From Isoetes taiwanensis (taxonomy: Eukaryota > Streptophyta > Lycopodiopsida > Isoetales > Isoetaceae): a DNA stretch of 64,000 nt. The DNA lies in contig JAJEKV010000157.1 of assembly GCA_021234155.1 (NCBI GenBank), forward strand, positions 590,807-654,806. The letters are read 5' to 3'. Both the position numbers and the translations under genes were made by a program. The notes under the pieces were generated by a model. It had not been told where the DNA came from. It ran no database searches and saw only the letters and a list, made by a program, of their open reading frames with translations. Position 1 is the stretch's first letter. The number at the start of each line of letters is the position of its first letter. Positions 11,106-23,900 of this stretch are shown in pieces.

Positions 11106-11880
11106 AAATATTATGTGGATCTTGTATACATGCAACACAATTTTGTTCCATAGTGTTGACATGTTTTTTGTATATTTATGTAATAGCAAGGTTTACACTA
11201 ATATAAGGTTTACATTCCATGAATATTATGTTTTACATAAGGTTTTACATAAGTTTTTACATAAGGTTTTTACATGTAAAAGGTTTACATTAATATAAGG
11301 TTTATGTAAAAGGTTTATGTAAAAGGGTTTATGTATAAGGTTTATGTATTACATAATAGGAAGGTTTACATATGAATAGCAATGAATAGCAAGGTTTACA
11401 TATGTATAACCCCAGCAAGGTTTATGCTTGATAGCAATGTTTACATATGAATTTAAGGTTTACATTCCATGAATATAAGGTGTACACATGAATATAAGGT
11501 GTACATGAATATAAGGTTTACATTCCAAGTATGAAGGTTTACATTCCAAGTAATGATTGTTTATGATTGATAGCTAGTTTACATTCCAAGTTTATGATTG
11601 ATAGCTATCTAGCAATATGATTGTTTACATATGATTGTTTATGGTTACATATTTGTTTATGATTGTTTATGATTGACAACCAATATGATTGTTTACATAT
11701 ATGTTTATGGTTATGATTGACAACCAATTTGATTACATATGAACTATGACAACATATTTGACAACATATGAATTATGACAACTTCAATATGACTACAAAT
11801 TTACAATATGATTTACAATTTACAATATGTTTCACATTTTACAAATTGGTCTAGGGTTTACAGTTTGAATCACAAAGCAT
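11106..11880. repeat. AT-rich degenerate minisatellite between convergent transposon genes
   Basis: Short degenerate units such as AAGGTTTACATNN, TTTATGATTGATAG and GTTTACATATGATTG recur through this stretch. It separates the stop of the + gene (11033) from the stop of the - gene (11906). Open frames in it (for example 11113-11298) are compositional artefacts. Confidence 0.7.
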
Positions 11881-11905
11881 CTTTGCCTTTTGCTACTTTT
11901 GCTTT

Positions 11906-14900
11906 TTATTTCTTCTTTCCTTTCAGATCGTTTCCTTTAGACTCTAAAACTTCTTGAGCATAAATGGATGTGCTTTGATGCAAGCTATCCATAATTTGAT
12001 CTTCCACAATGCCAGGGAGCTGAAACAGGTTGTTCCTCAATCTGGTCATATCAAAATTAACAGCCAAAACCAAATGGCTGTATACACTGCACTCTGGCTC
12101 ATGTTCTAGCAATTCATACAAGTTACCATTAATCAACTTGTAATATTTTCCAGTAACAACTACTTCATTCCTACCAAACTTCTGCCCCCAAGGATCCTTG
12201 TAAGCTTTCTCTATAACATGCTTTGTTCTAGTGCATTTTAAAATATAAAAGTCTACTTTTTCTTTGTTGTTAGGCTCAGCATTGACAGCAAAGTTATCTC
12301 CAACAAACAATGATATCGATTTCCACTCATGATCTCCTTCAAAAGCAGGGGCCTTCAACAACTTCCTCAACATAGTCAGCACCCATAGGTTTTAATTGAG
12401 TATGACCACGTGCCTATTCTAGCAATGTAGGGACACTTTGCATATTTCCCTAACCAAGCCATTATGACGTAAACAAGTGAAGTTCATATGTGCCACTTGA
12501 GTCGGGTCAGTTCTTTGAGTAGGCCTGATGGAATGAAATTTGCTAGAACCAGTTAGAGTTGCACAATCATACCTTTCACTTCTATCAACATCTCCTATGC
12601 CAACTTCAAAAAAAAATCTGTCAAACACAAGCATTCACAAGCCAAACAAATTGGAATGTATAAAATCCAGCAGTTCAACAAAGACACCAGTCTGTCCTTG
12701 CCTTCCATTGTTATGTTGTCACCGAAATGTTTTTGCAAAAACCACTACATCATGTGCATTTCTAAGTGGCAATGAATTTCGCTTTTAACATCTCATGAGT
12801 TAGGGCTCTCTTAATGACAGCTCAAAGACCATCATGTTCACTGTTTCTCTATCATTAGTCTTTGAAATGAACATTAACTCTAGGTGCTTGAAAATGAAAG
12901 TTACCTTTCCCATGATAAGAAGCAAAATAATTCCAAGTTATTGGGATGCCACTAGTTTGATAATTTCTTCCTAGAAAGTAAAATGTTCTACTTCCTTTCC
13001 ACTGGCTAGAACATCCATCAGACCAAACAATGTGTCTGCTATACTTGATTTGTTTGCTGGACAAAAATGCTGCATGACTGTTCAAACAATGTTGCATAAA
13101 CAAAGTGTCATGTTCCCTGTCATCTGAAATGTAGAAGTGAGTTTCTTTGATGATTCTTCTCTTCATCCAATTTAGGGTCATCACCTTTGGTGGCATGTCT
13201 ATATGATATATGCACTAAAATTGTGCACTGATCATTCCTCCAATGCAGACTTTGAATTTCTTGCTGAATCTTGAAGCTGTAATTTTCAGCAAAATCAACT
13301 GAAACTATTGCATCCTTTGGAAATGTTTCCAAACACTCCTTGAATTGCCTGGCCTGCCATCTAGCCTCATAGTTGTGTGGAATGAATTCTTTTCAAAGAC
13401 TGCATTACGGCATTCGGAAAATATCAGCAAAGACTTGTGGTCTTGTAAACCCGGTTTAGTGGATCTGTTTTTTCCCAAATTTTATAACCTCCTTTGCCAT
13501 CGGGTTCTTCTCTGATTCATATATCTACAATAAATCTGAGAAATAAAAAAATAAAGCTACACCATAATGAAGCATAAAAAACAGCAACAATCTTAGTACC
13601 TTGTCATATGTCTTCCACTCCACCTGCACACCATTTTTGAAATTCACTTCTTTTGGACATGTTGGCAGCTTGCTAGGTCCACAATTATTGCACTTGAGAG
13701 TTAGGCAGTCATGTGCATACCATTCTTCACTTTCATCTCTTGGACAAACAAGAGACCTCCAAAGCTCACTTGTTGAAGCATAGGTGCTCTTCCTTGCCAT
13801 GCATGTTGGTCCAGGACCACAAACTTCACACGTGCATTTACAATTTGGACCATGAATTTTTTTTCATCATGCCTTACTTTGTTCATTGCAAGTCGAATAA
13901 AATCTGCTCTCATATGATACACACAACAACATGTCTCTCTGTCCTTTACTTTCCTGACATAAAGGGGTTTCAAGACATGAAAAACTGAGAAAGAAACCTC
14001 AAACTTAGGATACTCCCTTCTGAAACGCTGGTAAAATGAAACCTGCAAAAACAGACACAAGAATTACAGGAATTAGAGCAATTACAGCAGAATTATAGCA
14101 ATTACATCAATTGTAACAACATCCAGCATGTGCAATCAAACTAACCTGGGTATCCTCCATGAAGTGTAATGGATGCATGATCTTGAATCCTTCAGCCACT
14201 CTAATCCTTATAACATGTTTCTTGCATGGAGACACTCGTGTGTTATCTCTCCAAAAGTCAACTATTAGTTTCCTCTCATCATAAGAGAGTCTGTCAAATC
14301 TAGTATTCTTCTTGAACATGGACCATGGTCCACTACCATGCTCTGCAGCCAATCTTCTATTTACTGCAACTGACACAATCTTCCTATTCAGATTCATTTG
14401 CTTGGCAAAAGCAGACTTGTTAGTTTCACCATTGACTGTAAAAGTCATTGCAGCACTTCTTGCTCTCCACACATCTGTATTTTTTGAATACTTATGAGCT
14501 GCAAAAGACTCCCTCAAATTGTTAATGATTGTTTTCATTGTGTTTAATTCTTTGCTGTTTGAGAGATCTAGTTCAGGCTATCCACTTTCTAGCACCCCTA
14601 GAATTTCCACTCTTTCTTGGATGTAGCATTCTCACACAATTCGTTCACAAGCTTGCCTAATTCTTTTGACAACTTTCTTTTCTTCCACTTGCTTTGAATG
14701 AACCTTTCTTACCAACAAGTAGCATCATTTGCAAATTTGCACCTAAGTTGCCCGATTAAAAAGCATCCACTTCTCTTTTTTTCTGTCTTTGAATCCTCCT
14801 GATTTCGGCCTGTCTTTTTTTGAAAGCGGCTTCATAATTCTCTTGGTTTGCAAGCACTGCAATTCTAACTACAGTCAGAACGAAATTTATCAATGCAAAT

Positions 14901-15495
14901 ACCTCTATTATAGCAAGTACCTGTATTATGACAGTCAGATCCAACCTCTACAGCATTGCCAACATCCATAACTTCAGCATCCTCATTTGATATTCCACCA
15001 TATTCACCTGTAATTTTAGCATGTCAGTTTAGTTTTTATAAACCAAGTAACAAATTTAAATTGCATACTTGACATGTTGAAATCATGTTCAAAGTCCATA
15101 AATTCAGCACCATTGAATGAATTCTGTTCCACTGAAAGCAGTACATTACATCAGTCAACAATTTAGAACAAAAAAATTCAGCAATTTAATAGCAGAAGCA
15201 TTTAACAAGGACTACCTTGTCTTTCATCTTCATGATGAAATTCTTGATCTGAATTTTCGACTTCATATGTAGTTTCTTCATTCCTTGTGTAATCCACTGT
15301 TTCAATGTGAGTACCAGCTTCGATTTGTGTAGGTGATTCTTCAAGGTAATTTTCTGCAAAATGTGAACAGCACTCCAGAAATCGCTTGGAATTGTTGACG
15401 AACTCTTGCATGCCCGCCAGCATTCCCCGGGCATCAAATTGCGCACAATGCCTGGACACAGAAGCAAGGAATTCATCTCTCAACTCAAGAACCAT
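11906..15495 (-). pseudogene. Transposase-like gene, multi-exon, with D...D-type motifs, damaged
   Basis: The reading starts near 15495 (MVLELRDEFLASV) and runs through segments at 15217, 14538-14107, 14060-13701, 13800-13525, 13332-13120, 13196-12855, 12634-12419 and 12382-11906. One clear phase-0 intron joins MEDTQ (near 14150) to VSFYQRFRREYPKF (near 14045). A cysteine-rich segment (13701-13800 region) precedes the block VSVDFAENYSFKIQQEIQSL. This is followed by FYISDDREHDTLF, HIVWSDGCSSQWKGSRTFYF and ASYHGKG. These acidic residues are candidate catalytic residues of an RNase H-fold transposase. The C-terminal 158-residue block ends in KGKKK. A TGA interrupts the frame near 12735 and frames shift elsewhere. 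I recall similar proteins in repeat-rich plant and animal genomes but cannot name the superfamily. Confidence 0.65.
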
Positions 15496-15743
15496 AGCTG
15501 TGCTTCAAGAAACGCTGAAACAGCATAATTCTGAAGGTGCAGCATTTGATTTGGGCGGGGAAATTCCAATTCGAATTGGAGATTGCAAACTAAAATTTTG
15601 GGATCGATGACTTGGCAAAAAATAGCAGGAATGATGGATCTTGACTCCCGCTCAAGGCTGGCTATGGCGGGTGAAGTGCTTGACGAAACGTGAAGGGCGG
15701 TCGAAAAATTTTTATGACGGGTATCAACACCTTACCAGCACCA

Positions 15744-15788
15744 ATGTCGCGACATGATTTTTTGAGTAGGTCAATAAAAAAAGCACCC
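15744..15788 (-). repeat. Right terminal inverted repeat of the 7-kb transposon
   Basis: It ends GTAGGTCAATAAAAAAAGCACCC, the inverse of the left end. Immediately outside is CTAA. A CGGTCG/GTGAAGGGCG block inside (15688-15710) echoes the subterminal CCCTTCA motifs at the left end. Confidence 0.8.
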
Positions 15789-15792
15789 CTAA

Positions 15793-18700
15793 ACACAGCG
15801 AGAAATTCCAGATAACTGGGACTCAGATTGAAATATAGAATCAAAAATTTAAATACAATCTTAAATGCAGGATCCAAATACCAACATGTTTTAAGCAATC
15901 TCGCATCGACATGAAGACATTCTCTAAAGCATGATGATGACATGCAGATCATGGGCAGCCCAGAAGTTTTAGCGAAACTCTGAGTTCTACTTTCTGTGAT
16001 GCAAAATTTAGATGACACTTACAGAATCTAGGGTTGCAATTATGAATGCAGACATATCGCAAATCTTGGTGCTCCACATTGAAAATGAACATGGAAAATG
16101 AAACCAAGAGGCTTCATTGAAGATATTGGATATCTCTGTACGACAATGTTTCATTGTATATACATGCTCCTGATAATTCAAAGAAACAATATCTGATGGT
16201 GGTATATTCATTCTGCACCCTTAAAATTGTAGGCACCTGCGTCTGTGGCACAACATGTCTACATCATGTCCTACTACAACATGTCTATATCATGTCTTAC
16301 TGTTTCTACATGTGAACCTAGAAGCTCAACAGAAATGCCTATATCATTTTCATTGACATTTTACCTTAGTCACAGAGAGAAGTGCAGCTGCACGTGAATT
16401 TTGCGTAACCACTCCAACACTGCAATGCATGGGCAGATATCTGCCATAATAACTCCACAAATCTGTACATTAAATTCATATGAACAATTTGTAATAGAAG
16501 AACAAATACTTGACAATACGATAAACAAATCAGAACATTAAGCATCTTCCATACTGCAAGGAATAAAGTGTAAGCCCTAGATAAGCTTCTCTACAATTTA
16601 TCATGTGCTGGAAATAAGTTTTGTGTGACCTTGCATGAAATGTTACATTGAAAGATAGCATAGTTTATTTCTCTCTTCTTGGTCATTTGTAGGTTACAAT
16701 AATTAATCCATTTTGTGCACAAATGTAAACTCCAGGCATAAAATGTCTACAGAGTTTTCTAGGCACTTATCCTGAACGCGCGATGGCAGTTGAGAAATCT
16801 GCTGGTGTTCTTCTAATTGCCATATATGTTATCCGTGTATAGTGCACCCCATTTAATTTAACTAATTTTGAAGGACCAATCTAGACCACCCAATACTTTT
16901 CTTCTCTCTTGACTCATTTATATAGCCCATTTAATATTTAGTTGTCCTTATGCACACTAGTTGCTTGCCTAGCATATTAAAGTGTATGTGCTTGCTTCTA
17001 GTAGAAACTAGTCATTCTTGTATGTACATCACTGTGCATTGCCCGTGAAGCTCAAGAATATATGCATGATATAAGTTCTAGAATCTATTTCAAAACTTAC
17101 CATTGCCTACAACATATAGCTAGAAAGGACATAGGGGAGTTGATGTGTGGTAAAGCTCCTTGTACTTCCAATTCATCCATCAGATTTTGTACAATCTGCC
17201 AAATCTATAACCTTCCCCTTAGACCATTAAATAGCTAGCACTAACTACTAGCATAAAGAACCAAAAGTAATAAGGGAGGGTGCCCACCTTTGGTGATATG
17301 CCCTCGATGGAGATGCCCTTTATGGTGCAATCCAACGGCTATGATTAAGGATTTTGAATTTCCCCCCTTTTTAGCATTTTCTTGAAGTCTAAATAACTTT
17401 TTTTGTGGTAGGCGAATATCCAACGGACATGTGGCAATAGAAAGAGCTTGTTATAAGCTTTAATTTGAATGCTCATATGCCTGATTTAGAGAAGGGGATC
17501 GTGGGGCACCGTAGAATGGCATAGTGGGTCACCATCAAGGGCAGAAAGGGAGCTCCCTTTAGGGGCCTGTTACTCCCATCTCAGGGCACCGCAGTAGGCG
17601 CTTTTAGGGTCTTTGGATAGCCCCATTTTCAAGGCATCCAATGAACCAAATTTGATCCGATTCTGATCTACGAAGGGCCTCCAACGATCCATTTTTCGGA
17701 CTGGGAAACCGTTTGTGGGCACCCTCAATAAGCGAAAGAATCAATGCTAGATTTTATAAGCTAACATTGATAGACCATAGAGTCAACTCTATTACTCTTT
17801 TACTACATCTTACTTCTAGGAAAAAAAACTAGCACAATGCGATAAGCATATTGCAGGCCATCTATAGCGAAGCTTAGGTTCTCCAGCTAGGTTGTTGTCT
17901 CAAGACAGTGTTAAAAAGTGCAATGCGTAACCGATAACATCCCCCAAGCCCGCCCCCAGGCATTTCAAACATATTTGCACATCGTGGCCAAATCCAGAGA
18001 CTTCTCCATTCAGATTATATGATTAAAAAAAACAGTTAATTGTCTCAGAATGTACACGTAAAAAAGAACTTCTCATGATCTGTTTGCATTGCTTTAAGAT
18101 TGGGAAGAATGTGATTTGAAAAATCTGAGTTTAAAAGGTAAGAAATCTGGCCTTTTCAGGTTTAGCAATTTTGCTAAGATAAGCGGAGCTATAGCTTCTG
18201 CATCAAATATATAGAAACCCTCATACGTGAACATCAAAGATACTAAGTCCACTAGCCTAAGATCACACATTTAATGGACGTGTGAAGCATGTAGTTGATA
18301 GGAAAGGAAAAAGGAAAAAATTTTTAACGTCCACGGAACCCAATCGGGTTATGGGACCAAGTACATAAGGGACCGAAGTCCTGGACCGAAGTCCAAACAA
18401 GAACATGGGCCGAAGCCCTTAAACCAAAGCACAACGTGAGCTAGAACACAACCATCATGACCCGGATTAAAAACCACCTGGGAAAAAACCGTTGCCAGGA
18501 TGACTATGGCTGCTCACCGATCCAAAAATCCATGCTGTTGCACAAGCGACAAGCATACCTTCATACCTCCAGCAGGCAAGGCTTCACCAAGCAACTCCGA
18601 ACCGTAACCTCTTCACAACTGGGTGCTGGGAAACAGACGCCCCCAACGCCAATCGCCCAGACACGCAGGGAAGGCGGCGCTCAGAAAAACCGCTCAGGGA

Positions 18701-20200
18701 AATCGCCCATCGGAGGTGCCTCCTCACCCATCCTCCAGCCCTGCGCCAAGGCGCCAGCTCCCCCAGGTATGCACGCAGGCGGACATCCACTCAGGCACAC
18801 ACAGGGGCGCCATCCTTCACTGCCGCTGCTCCAACGCCATCCATCACTGCATCCGCTCGGGCAGGCCTCAGGCAGCGCCTCAGGCAGGCGCCAGGCGCCA
18901 GGCGCCAGGCGGAGGCGAAGGAAACACAAACCTTAGGGCCCATAGAAAAGTGAACATGAAAAAACTGTCCAGCATGCATTGCAGTCAAACGATTGTGTCT
19001 TCCAAATACCAGAGATCCCAGTGCTTTGTCTAAGATGACATATCTTTATCTCAACTAATCAAACTTGCATATCTAAGAAGAGAATTTGTGTTAAAAAGGC
19101 GAGTAAAACGAGCATCAAATCAAACTTATAAACAAGTCCTCCAAGAAAAAGAGGTTGATATAAAATCATTAGCCTAATCAATTTGGTTCAAATAACGATA
19201 TGTTCTCGAGGTGCAATATGTTGCCCTTTAAATGTGTATAATATCTGGCCTCTATGAAATAGTGCATAGATTTGAATTGCTAGCGTTGCTATTTGGTATG
19301 GATGCTAACATATAGATCCAATGTTGACAAACGTCCCTTTGGCCCCATAATTGCCCCAATTAAGCTCAAGTATTTGATGTGTTCCTGCAAGCTGCAATAG
19401 AATGCCAGAAGTGGCTTTTGGACATATACCTGCCAAACATGTTGGTAAGTACCAAATAAATGAACATGATGGGCAATGATAAATGGTTAAACTTACTCTT
19501 ACACGCTTACAAAAGTAAAAGCAAGTTCTCTCATGTTCTAGCAAAGTCCTAATTCTGTATACATCTTGCACATAATTGTAAGCAACAAACATTAAATTCT
19601 ACTTTTGAAGATTTTATTGATAAGCAAGGACCTGCCTTATAAGAGAAAGTGTTCATTAGTTTGAGATTCCTTTGTGTAGTGTACATTGTCGTTTTAAAAC
19701 ACCATCCACAGTGGAAAGGCGAATTTTGGATGGACACCCTCTGGAATATGTTAGGTCCATGCAACATATCTGTCATAATCATGTTAAACAACCGATTGTG
19801 TCCTCCCAAGAGACAAAACATGTCGCGACTAATATGTCAAGGGAGGAAGTCTAATGCGTGTCCATTTCTAGGCTATTTTGGTTGCTTTCTATAACTACAG
19901 TTTACAGTTCTGCAGCTCCATTGCATCATCTCCATATAAGCATCAGCATAAATATTTGGCATGAGAATATAGCTCCCAGCACATGAGGGCTTTATCAAAG
20001 CTCCATCTCCCTAACATCACCATGTCTTCTGTCACTAAGCAAGGTTGTCCAGACAAAAAAATTGAATTTGTCAATAGGAGTGAAGGGCTTCATATAAAAA
20101 CTATGCACGACTCATAAGATCAATAATGCAGGTGTAATGCTGCGTATCTGGCATGATCTCATGGTCTTCCATCATGGACGTTAAATATTGACAACTCCTA
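15793..20200. other. No recognised gene; host sequence flanking the transposon
   Basis: Open frames (15662-16018, 16008-16211, 19305-19592 and 19549-19821, all on -) have no domain I recognise, although some are bordered by AG and GT. The patch at 18580-18930 is unusually GC-rich, with GGCGCCA repeats near 18890-18910. The open frames there on both strands follow from its composition. Parts of 15793-16030 may be exons of the gene interrupted by the transposon. Confidence 0.4.
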
Positions 20201-20204
20201 CGCA

Positions 20205-20520
20205 CTAAGCATGCATGACTGCTGTGAAAGTATACTCATCTGGTTTGATGCATTTCCTCAAAACACTCTCTAGCCAAGAAGGTGTTTCCATTCTAGGCAT
20301 ACCTGAAATCATCGCACTCCACAAGATTATTTTCCAAGCTGCCACATTTTGAATACACATCAACAAGCATGATTTCAATGACAACATCAATCGGAAGTTT
20401 ACTTTCCATGAACTGTTCGTGCACAATCTTACTCTGTATGTCGCCACCACGTACCTTCATAGTTGCCAAGAAAGCCATCTTTCTAGCTTCATCCCTTCTT
20501 GTTATCGTTTCTTAAAGTTC
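20205..20520 (-). pseudogene. PPR protein remnant (PLS-type)
   Basis: On the - strand the peptide carries KIVHEQFMESKLPIDVVIEI, MLVDVYSKCGSLEN and, after a frame change, KPDEYTFTAVMHA. These are the signature repeats of plant PLS-class pentatricopeptide proteins, which bind organellar RNA and direct editing or processing. Only about two repeats remain, in two frames, with no start and no DYW/E domain. It is a fragment of a larger or retroposed PPR gene. Confidence 0.8.
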
Positions 20521-20529
20521 CAGAGCTAG

Positions 20530-20955
20530 AAGAGCATGCCCGTTTCATTTTAGATGGAGACAATAATTTTGTGTTAATCTACTATTGAATATTTTGATCG
20601 ATGGAGACAATAATTTGTGTTATCCACTATTGAATAGGGTTAACTCGACCATGGGTCACTATGGTGACCGTCCCCTATTTTGGTTGATCAGTTTGCTTTT
20701 TCTTCTTATGTATCCAGAATTGTACAGCACTCTTCAACCAAATAGAGTGGCAGCCTATTTATTCAACATATCCTGGTTTTTTTAGACTCGTCATTATGGT
20801 TAAGGAGAATAAGAATTAAATTCCGGTAATGTCAAAACATATGCTAGATGGAACATATATCCATTACTACAAATTCTTCAAACTTAAAAATATGATCTTT
20901 TCCTTCTCTTCAATAAAAAAGAATTGGCAAAAATATCAATGAATGAATAACTAAT
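20530..20955. other. No gene seen
   Basis: Short AT-rich spacer downstream of the hydrolase gene. A partial direct repeat (GATGGAGACAATAATTT-TGTGTTA) occurs at 20551 and 20600. The gene's 3' UTR and polyadenylation signal probably lie here, but no single signal is decisive. Confidence 0.4.
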
Positions 20956-20958
20956 GCG

Positions 20959-23900
20959 TTACACTTTGAGGTGGACAGGGATCCTTAATCCATCATAGCT
21001 TAATTGAACATCAAGGCCTTCTTTAGACTGAAGCGTGGCAAGCTGATCATTGATTTTGTCATGGTCCATGAGGTGCATCATACCTGGAGAGAAATGACGG
21101 AGAAAATTAGCAATATTCTGGGATAGAAGTTGAAAAGAACTTAGGAGTCACTGTAGCAATGAATAGGGACCTGTAAAAAGTGTCCGTTTTGGACGTATCT
21201 TCCGGACTTCTTCCAATGCCTGTATCCAAGGATCATCAGATCAACAATGTTTCCTGCTGCCACACAAATATGCTTTTATACAATTTACCTGTGGAAGAGC
21301 AAAGTGTGTTGCACTTGGCCTCTCAGGTCTAAGTGCATCCTGCATATGAATCACAATTAGACTCTCAGTGGAGACCACTGAATCTGGTTTCTCTAAGAAT
21401 TGAGAAGTATACAGCTAGGTAGGTTGTCTATTTCAAAACTTCATGATATCATATGAAAGAGCAGAGGGATACGTGAGTTTGTAATGAACATGAAAATGTC
21501 ACAAAACATGAACATACCAAGATCAGCAAATCACAGTTCTCCAGCAACGGATATGTTTCTTCTGGGATTTCACTTACATCACTGTGAATGTAAGAAATAT
21601 GTAAACTAGGCTTTCAGACCATCTTGCAAGCTTAACCGGAAAAAAACATTATTCACCTGATGTAGCAGACGTTTCCAATTCGGTAACCAAATGATAGATA
21701 GCCTGGACCATGCCATACCGGTAATGGAGTAATCTGCATAAATCCTTCAGCTTTAGCTATAGGTTTCAATTTTAAAATAACAATTTTTCTTCAAAAACCA
21801 CTGTCTTGCCTGCAGGTCCTCAATGTGGAAAGGTTCCTTATCAATGATGTTGAACTTCAATGTTGAGACGGCAGTTCCTTTCATTACCATGCTTGTATCA
21901 ACGATGTAATAATGTGTTTTGGATATTACCTGGAAACAAAACGATTATACATTGCTTTTCCAGGTAACAAAGACTTTGGATTAACTACAATTTAGGATAA
22001 GAAAAACAGACTTTGACTAGTCTAATGCAATCCAACCAGCCCCCCTGAAGCTCATCTGGCAAGACCAAATAACTTTATGCAGATTATGTTTCAATTGTAA
22101 GCTCAACAGACAAGTTCAACATGTATATGTTTTACACGTTAAACCTTATTAGAGTTAACTACTTCTAATTCTACAGGTAAGATATAAAAATTGCACTAGA
22201 AACCCTTAATTCCTTTATAAAGACAAACAGCTGGTTTTCGCTTGTGTGGAGTCCTTAGTATCAGTGGTACTTATACAGGTTCAATGTTGGTTCCACTGAT
22301 CAAAGGGATCACATGAGGTCTTGTACTTTGTATACATATGTTTTTAGATGATATATCTGGTGAAAACAGAGCACAAAACAAACTGATGTTTTGGAAAATA
22401 AACACTAAGGTAATTTCTCTCGATACACAATCTAAACTAGATATTATTATTCGATATTTCTGAGATAATCTTACATTATATTGGTTTTGCCATGGACGTA
22501 ACATATTAATGTTGCTAAAGTTAAGTGAAATAACCTCAAGGTCACGTTGTGTGACATATATTGGAATATCGTCCTGAATGTTGTTAGTCCAATCACGAAG
22601 ATCATCTAAACCTGCAGAGAAAAATCAGGATAATTTCCATTACAAGATAGCCAAAACCAAACAGAAGGTTGCGGGAGTCGAATCCCATACGATATTATTA
22701 CTGCTTGTAAAGCTAATTCATGCACACAAATCCGGACAAAGATGATAGTTCCTAAGAAAATTAACGACTTTTAAGACCCCAAAGAAATTCAACGGCAACT
22801 TCTACACAGTAGGACTAGCACATTTTTTAAATTGTATTTATGCTCATAAAGGCCTAAGACTCTTCATAGACAATACAGAGCTATAAATCTATATGCCTTG
22901 ATATCCTTTTTGGCACTGTCTAAAAGGTTTTTCACCCTCGTTCACTATCTACTTCGCATCTTCGATTCAAAACCTTTGACAACAGAATACACCCTCTAGC
23001 CCTTGCAAAGGATTATTGTAGGTAATTGCATAAGCATTAGCCCTCAGCCAGATATTTGAGAAGGTTTTTGAACCCACAGCGGAACTCCTTATTTACAAAG
23101 ACATGAGGCAACACAATACACTGCTTAATAATGTTTGCATATGCTTACAAATTTGTAAAGCATATCACATACAGGGTAGCTCACTGGCGTATAACATAGA
23201 AGAGCTATTTATGCATTACCTTAAACAAATAGGAATATTATATAAATATATATATATTGCATGCACATGATAGATGCATACCACCAATGGCATCAGCATG
23301 TGAATGGGTAATTATCACTGCATCCAACTGCCGTATCCTGCAACCAACAACAATCGTGATCTCACTTTTTGTTCCTTCTTTATTTCCTATTCTTCCTAAA
23401 ATGACTATTCACCAAAGCAAAGATTCAATGTTTAATAGCACACACCCGTAGTATGGGAACCACTGAAGTGCGCTGTTATAAAAAAACCTGCAAAAAGAAA
23501 AAGCATAAAAGATGTACTCTCTGGTAAACCTCAAAACTGTTGTAGATTTGTAATACAATAGGTGGCCACTTATAGTAATGACACCATAACCTAAAACTTG
23601 ATTCTGACATTACATGGACACGTGTATGTATATAAATAATTTCTGTAACATCATCTCCAGTAGCATCAAAATCAGTGTCTCAAAGAATAATGGCCATGAC
23701 CCAACAACACATGCATTATTTGGCAAGTTTTACAAGTTCCAATTAGAACCTTTACCATGTAGATCTTTTCATCTTATGTACCTTCAACACTTGACAGCAA
23801 AACCGTGGGATAATACTGTGCTTGTTAGGAATGAGCACTTATACTGCTTCTACATGGTTAGCTTAAATATGTTCTTGTGAGCATCTGTTCATGGCCATAT

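Larger units (their letters stand above)
8786..15788. mobile_element. 7.0-kb DNA transposon of unassigned superfamily, CTAA target duplication
   Basis: The left end reads GGGTGC followed by T-rich sequence, ATTGACCTAC and CGCGAC. The reverse complement of the right end reads GGGTGC, T7, ATTGACCTAC and GTCGCGAC, so the termini are inverted repeats of about 25-45 bp. The flanks are CTAA at 8782-8785 and CTAA at 15789-15792, a 4-bp target duplication (a 3-bp TAA reading with one extra C is also possible). Inside, a RING-like/coiled-coil gene runs on + (9084-11033) and a multi-exon transposase-like gene runs on - (15495-11906), converging on an AT-rich repeat. Both genes show lesions, so this copy is probably inactive. 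The combination does not match hAT, MULE, CACTA, Tc1/mariner or piggyBac as I know them. Confidence 0.8.

Noticed and set aside
18457-19033. Overlapping 136- and 159-codon + strand frames and opposed - strand frames
   Set aside because: A GC-rich patch with GGCGCCA repeats keeps all frames open. The peptides are low-complexity and unrecognised.
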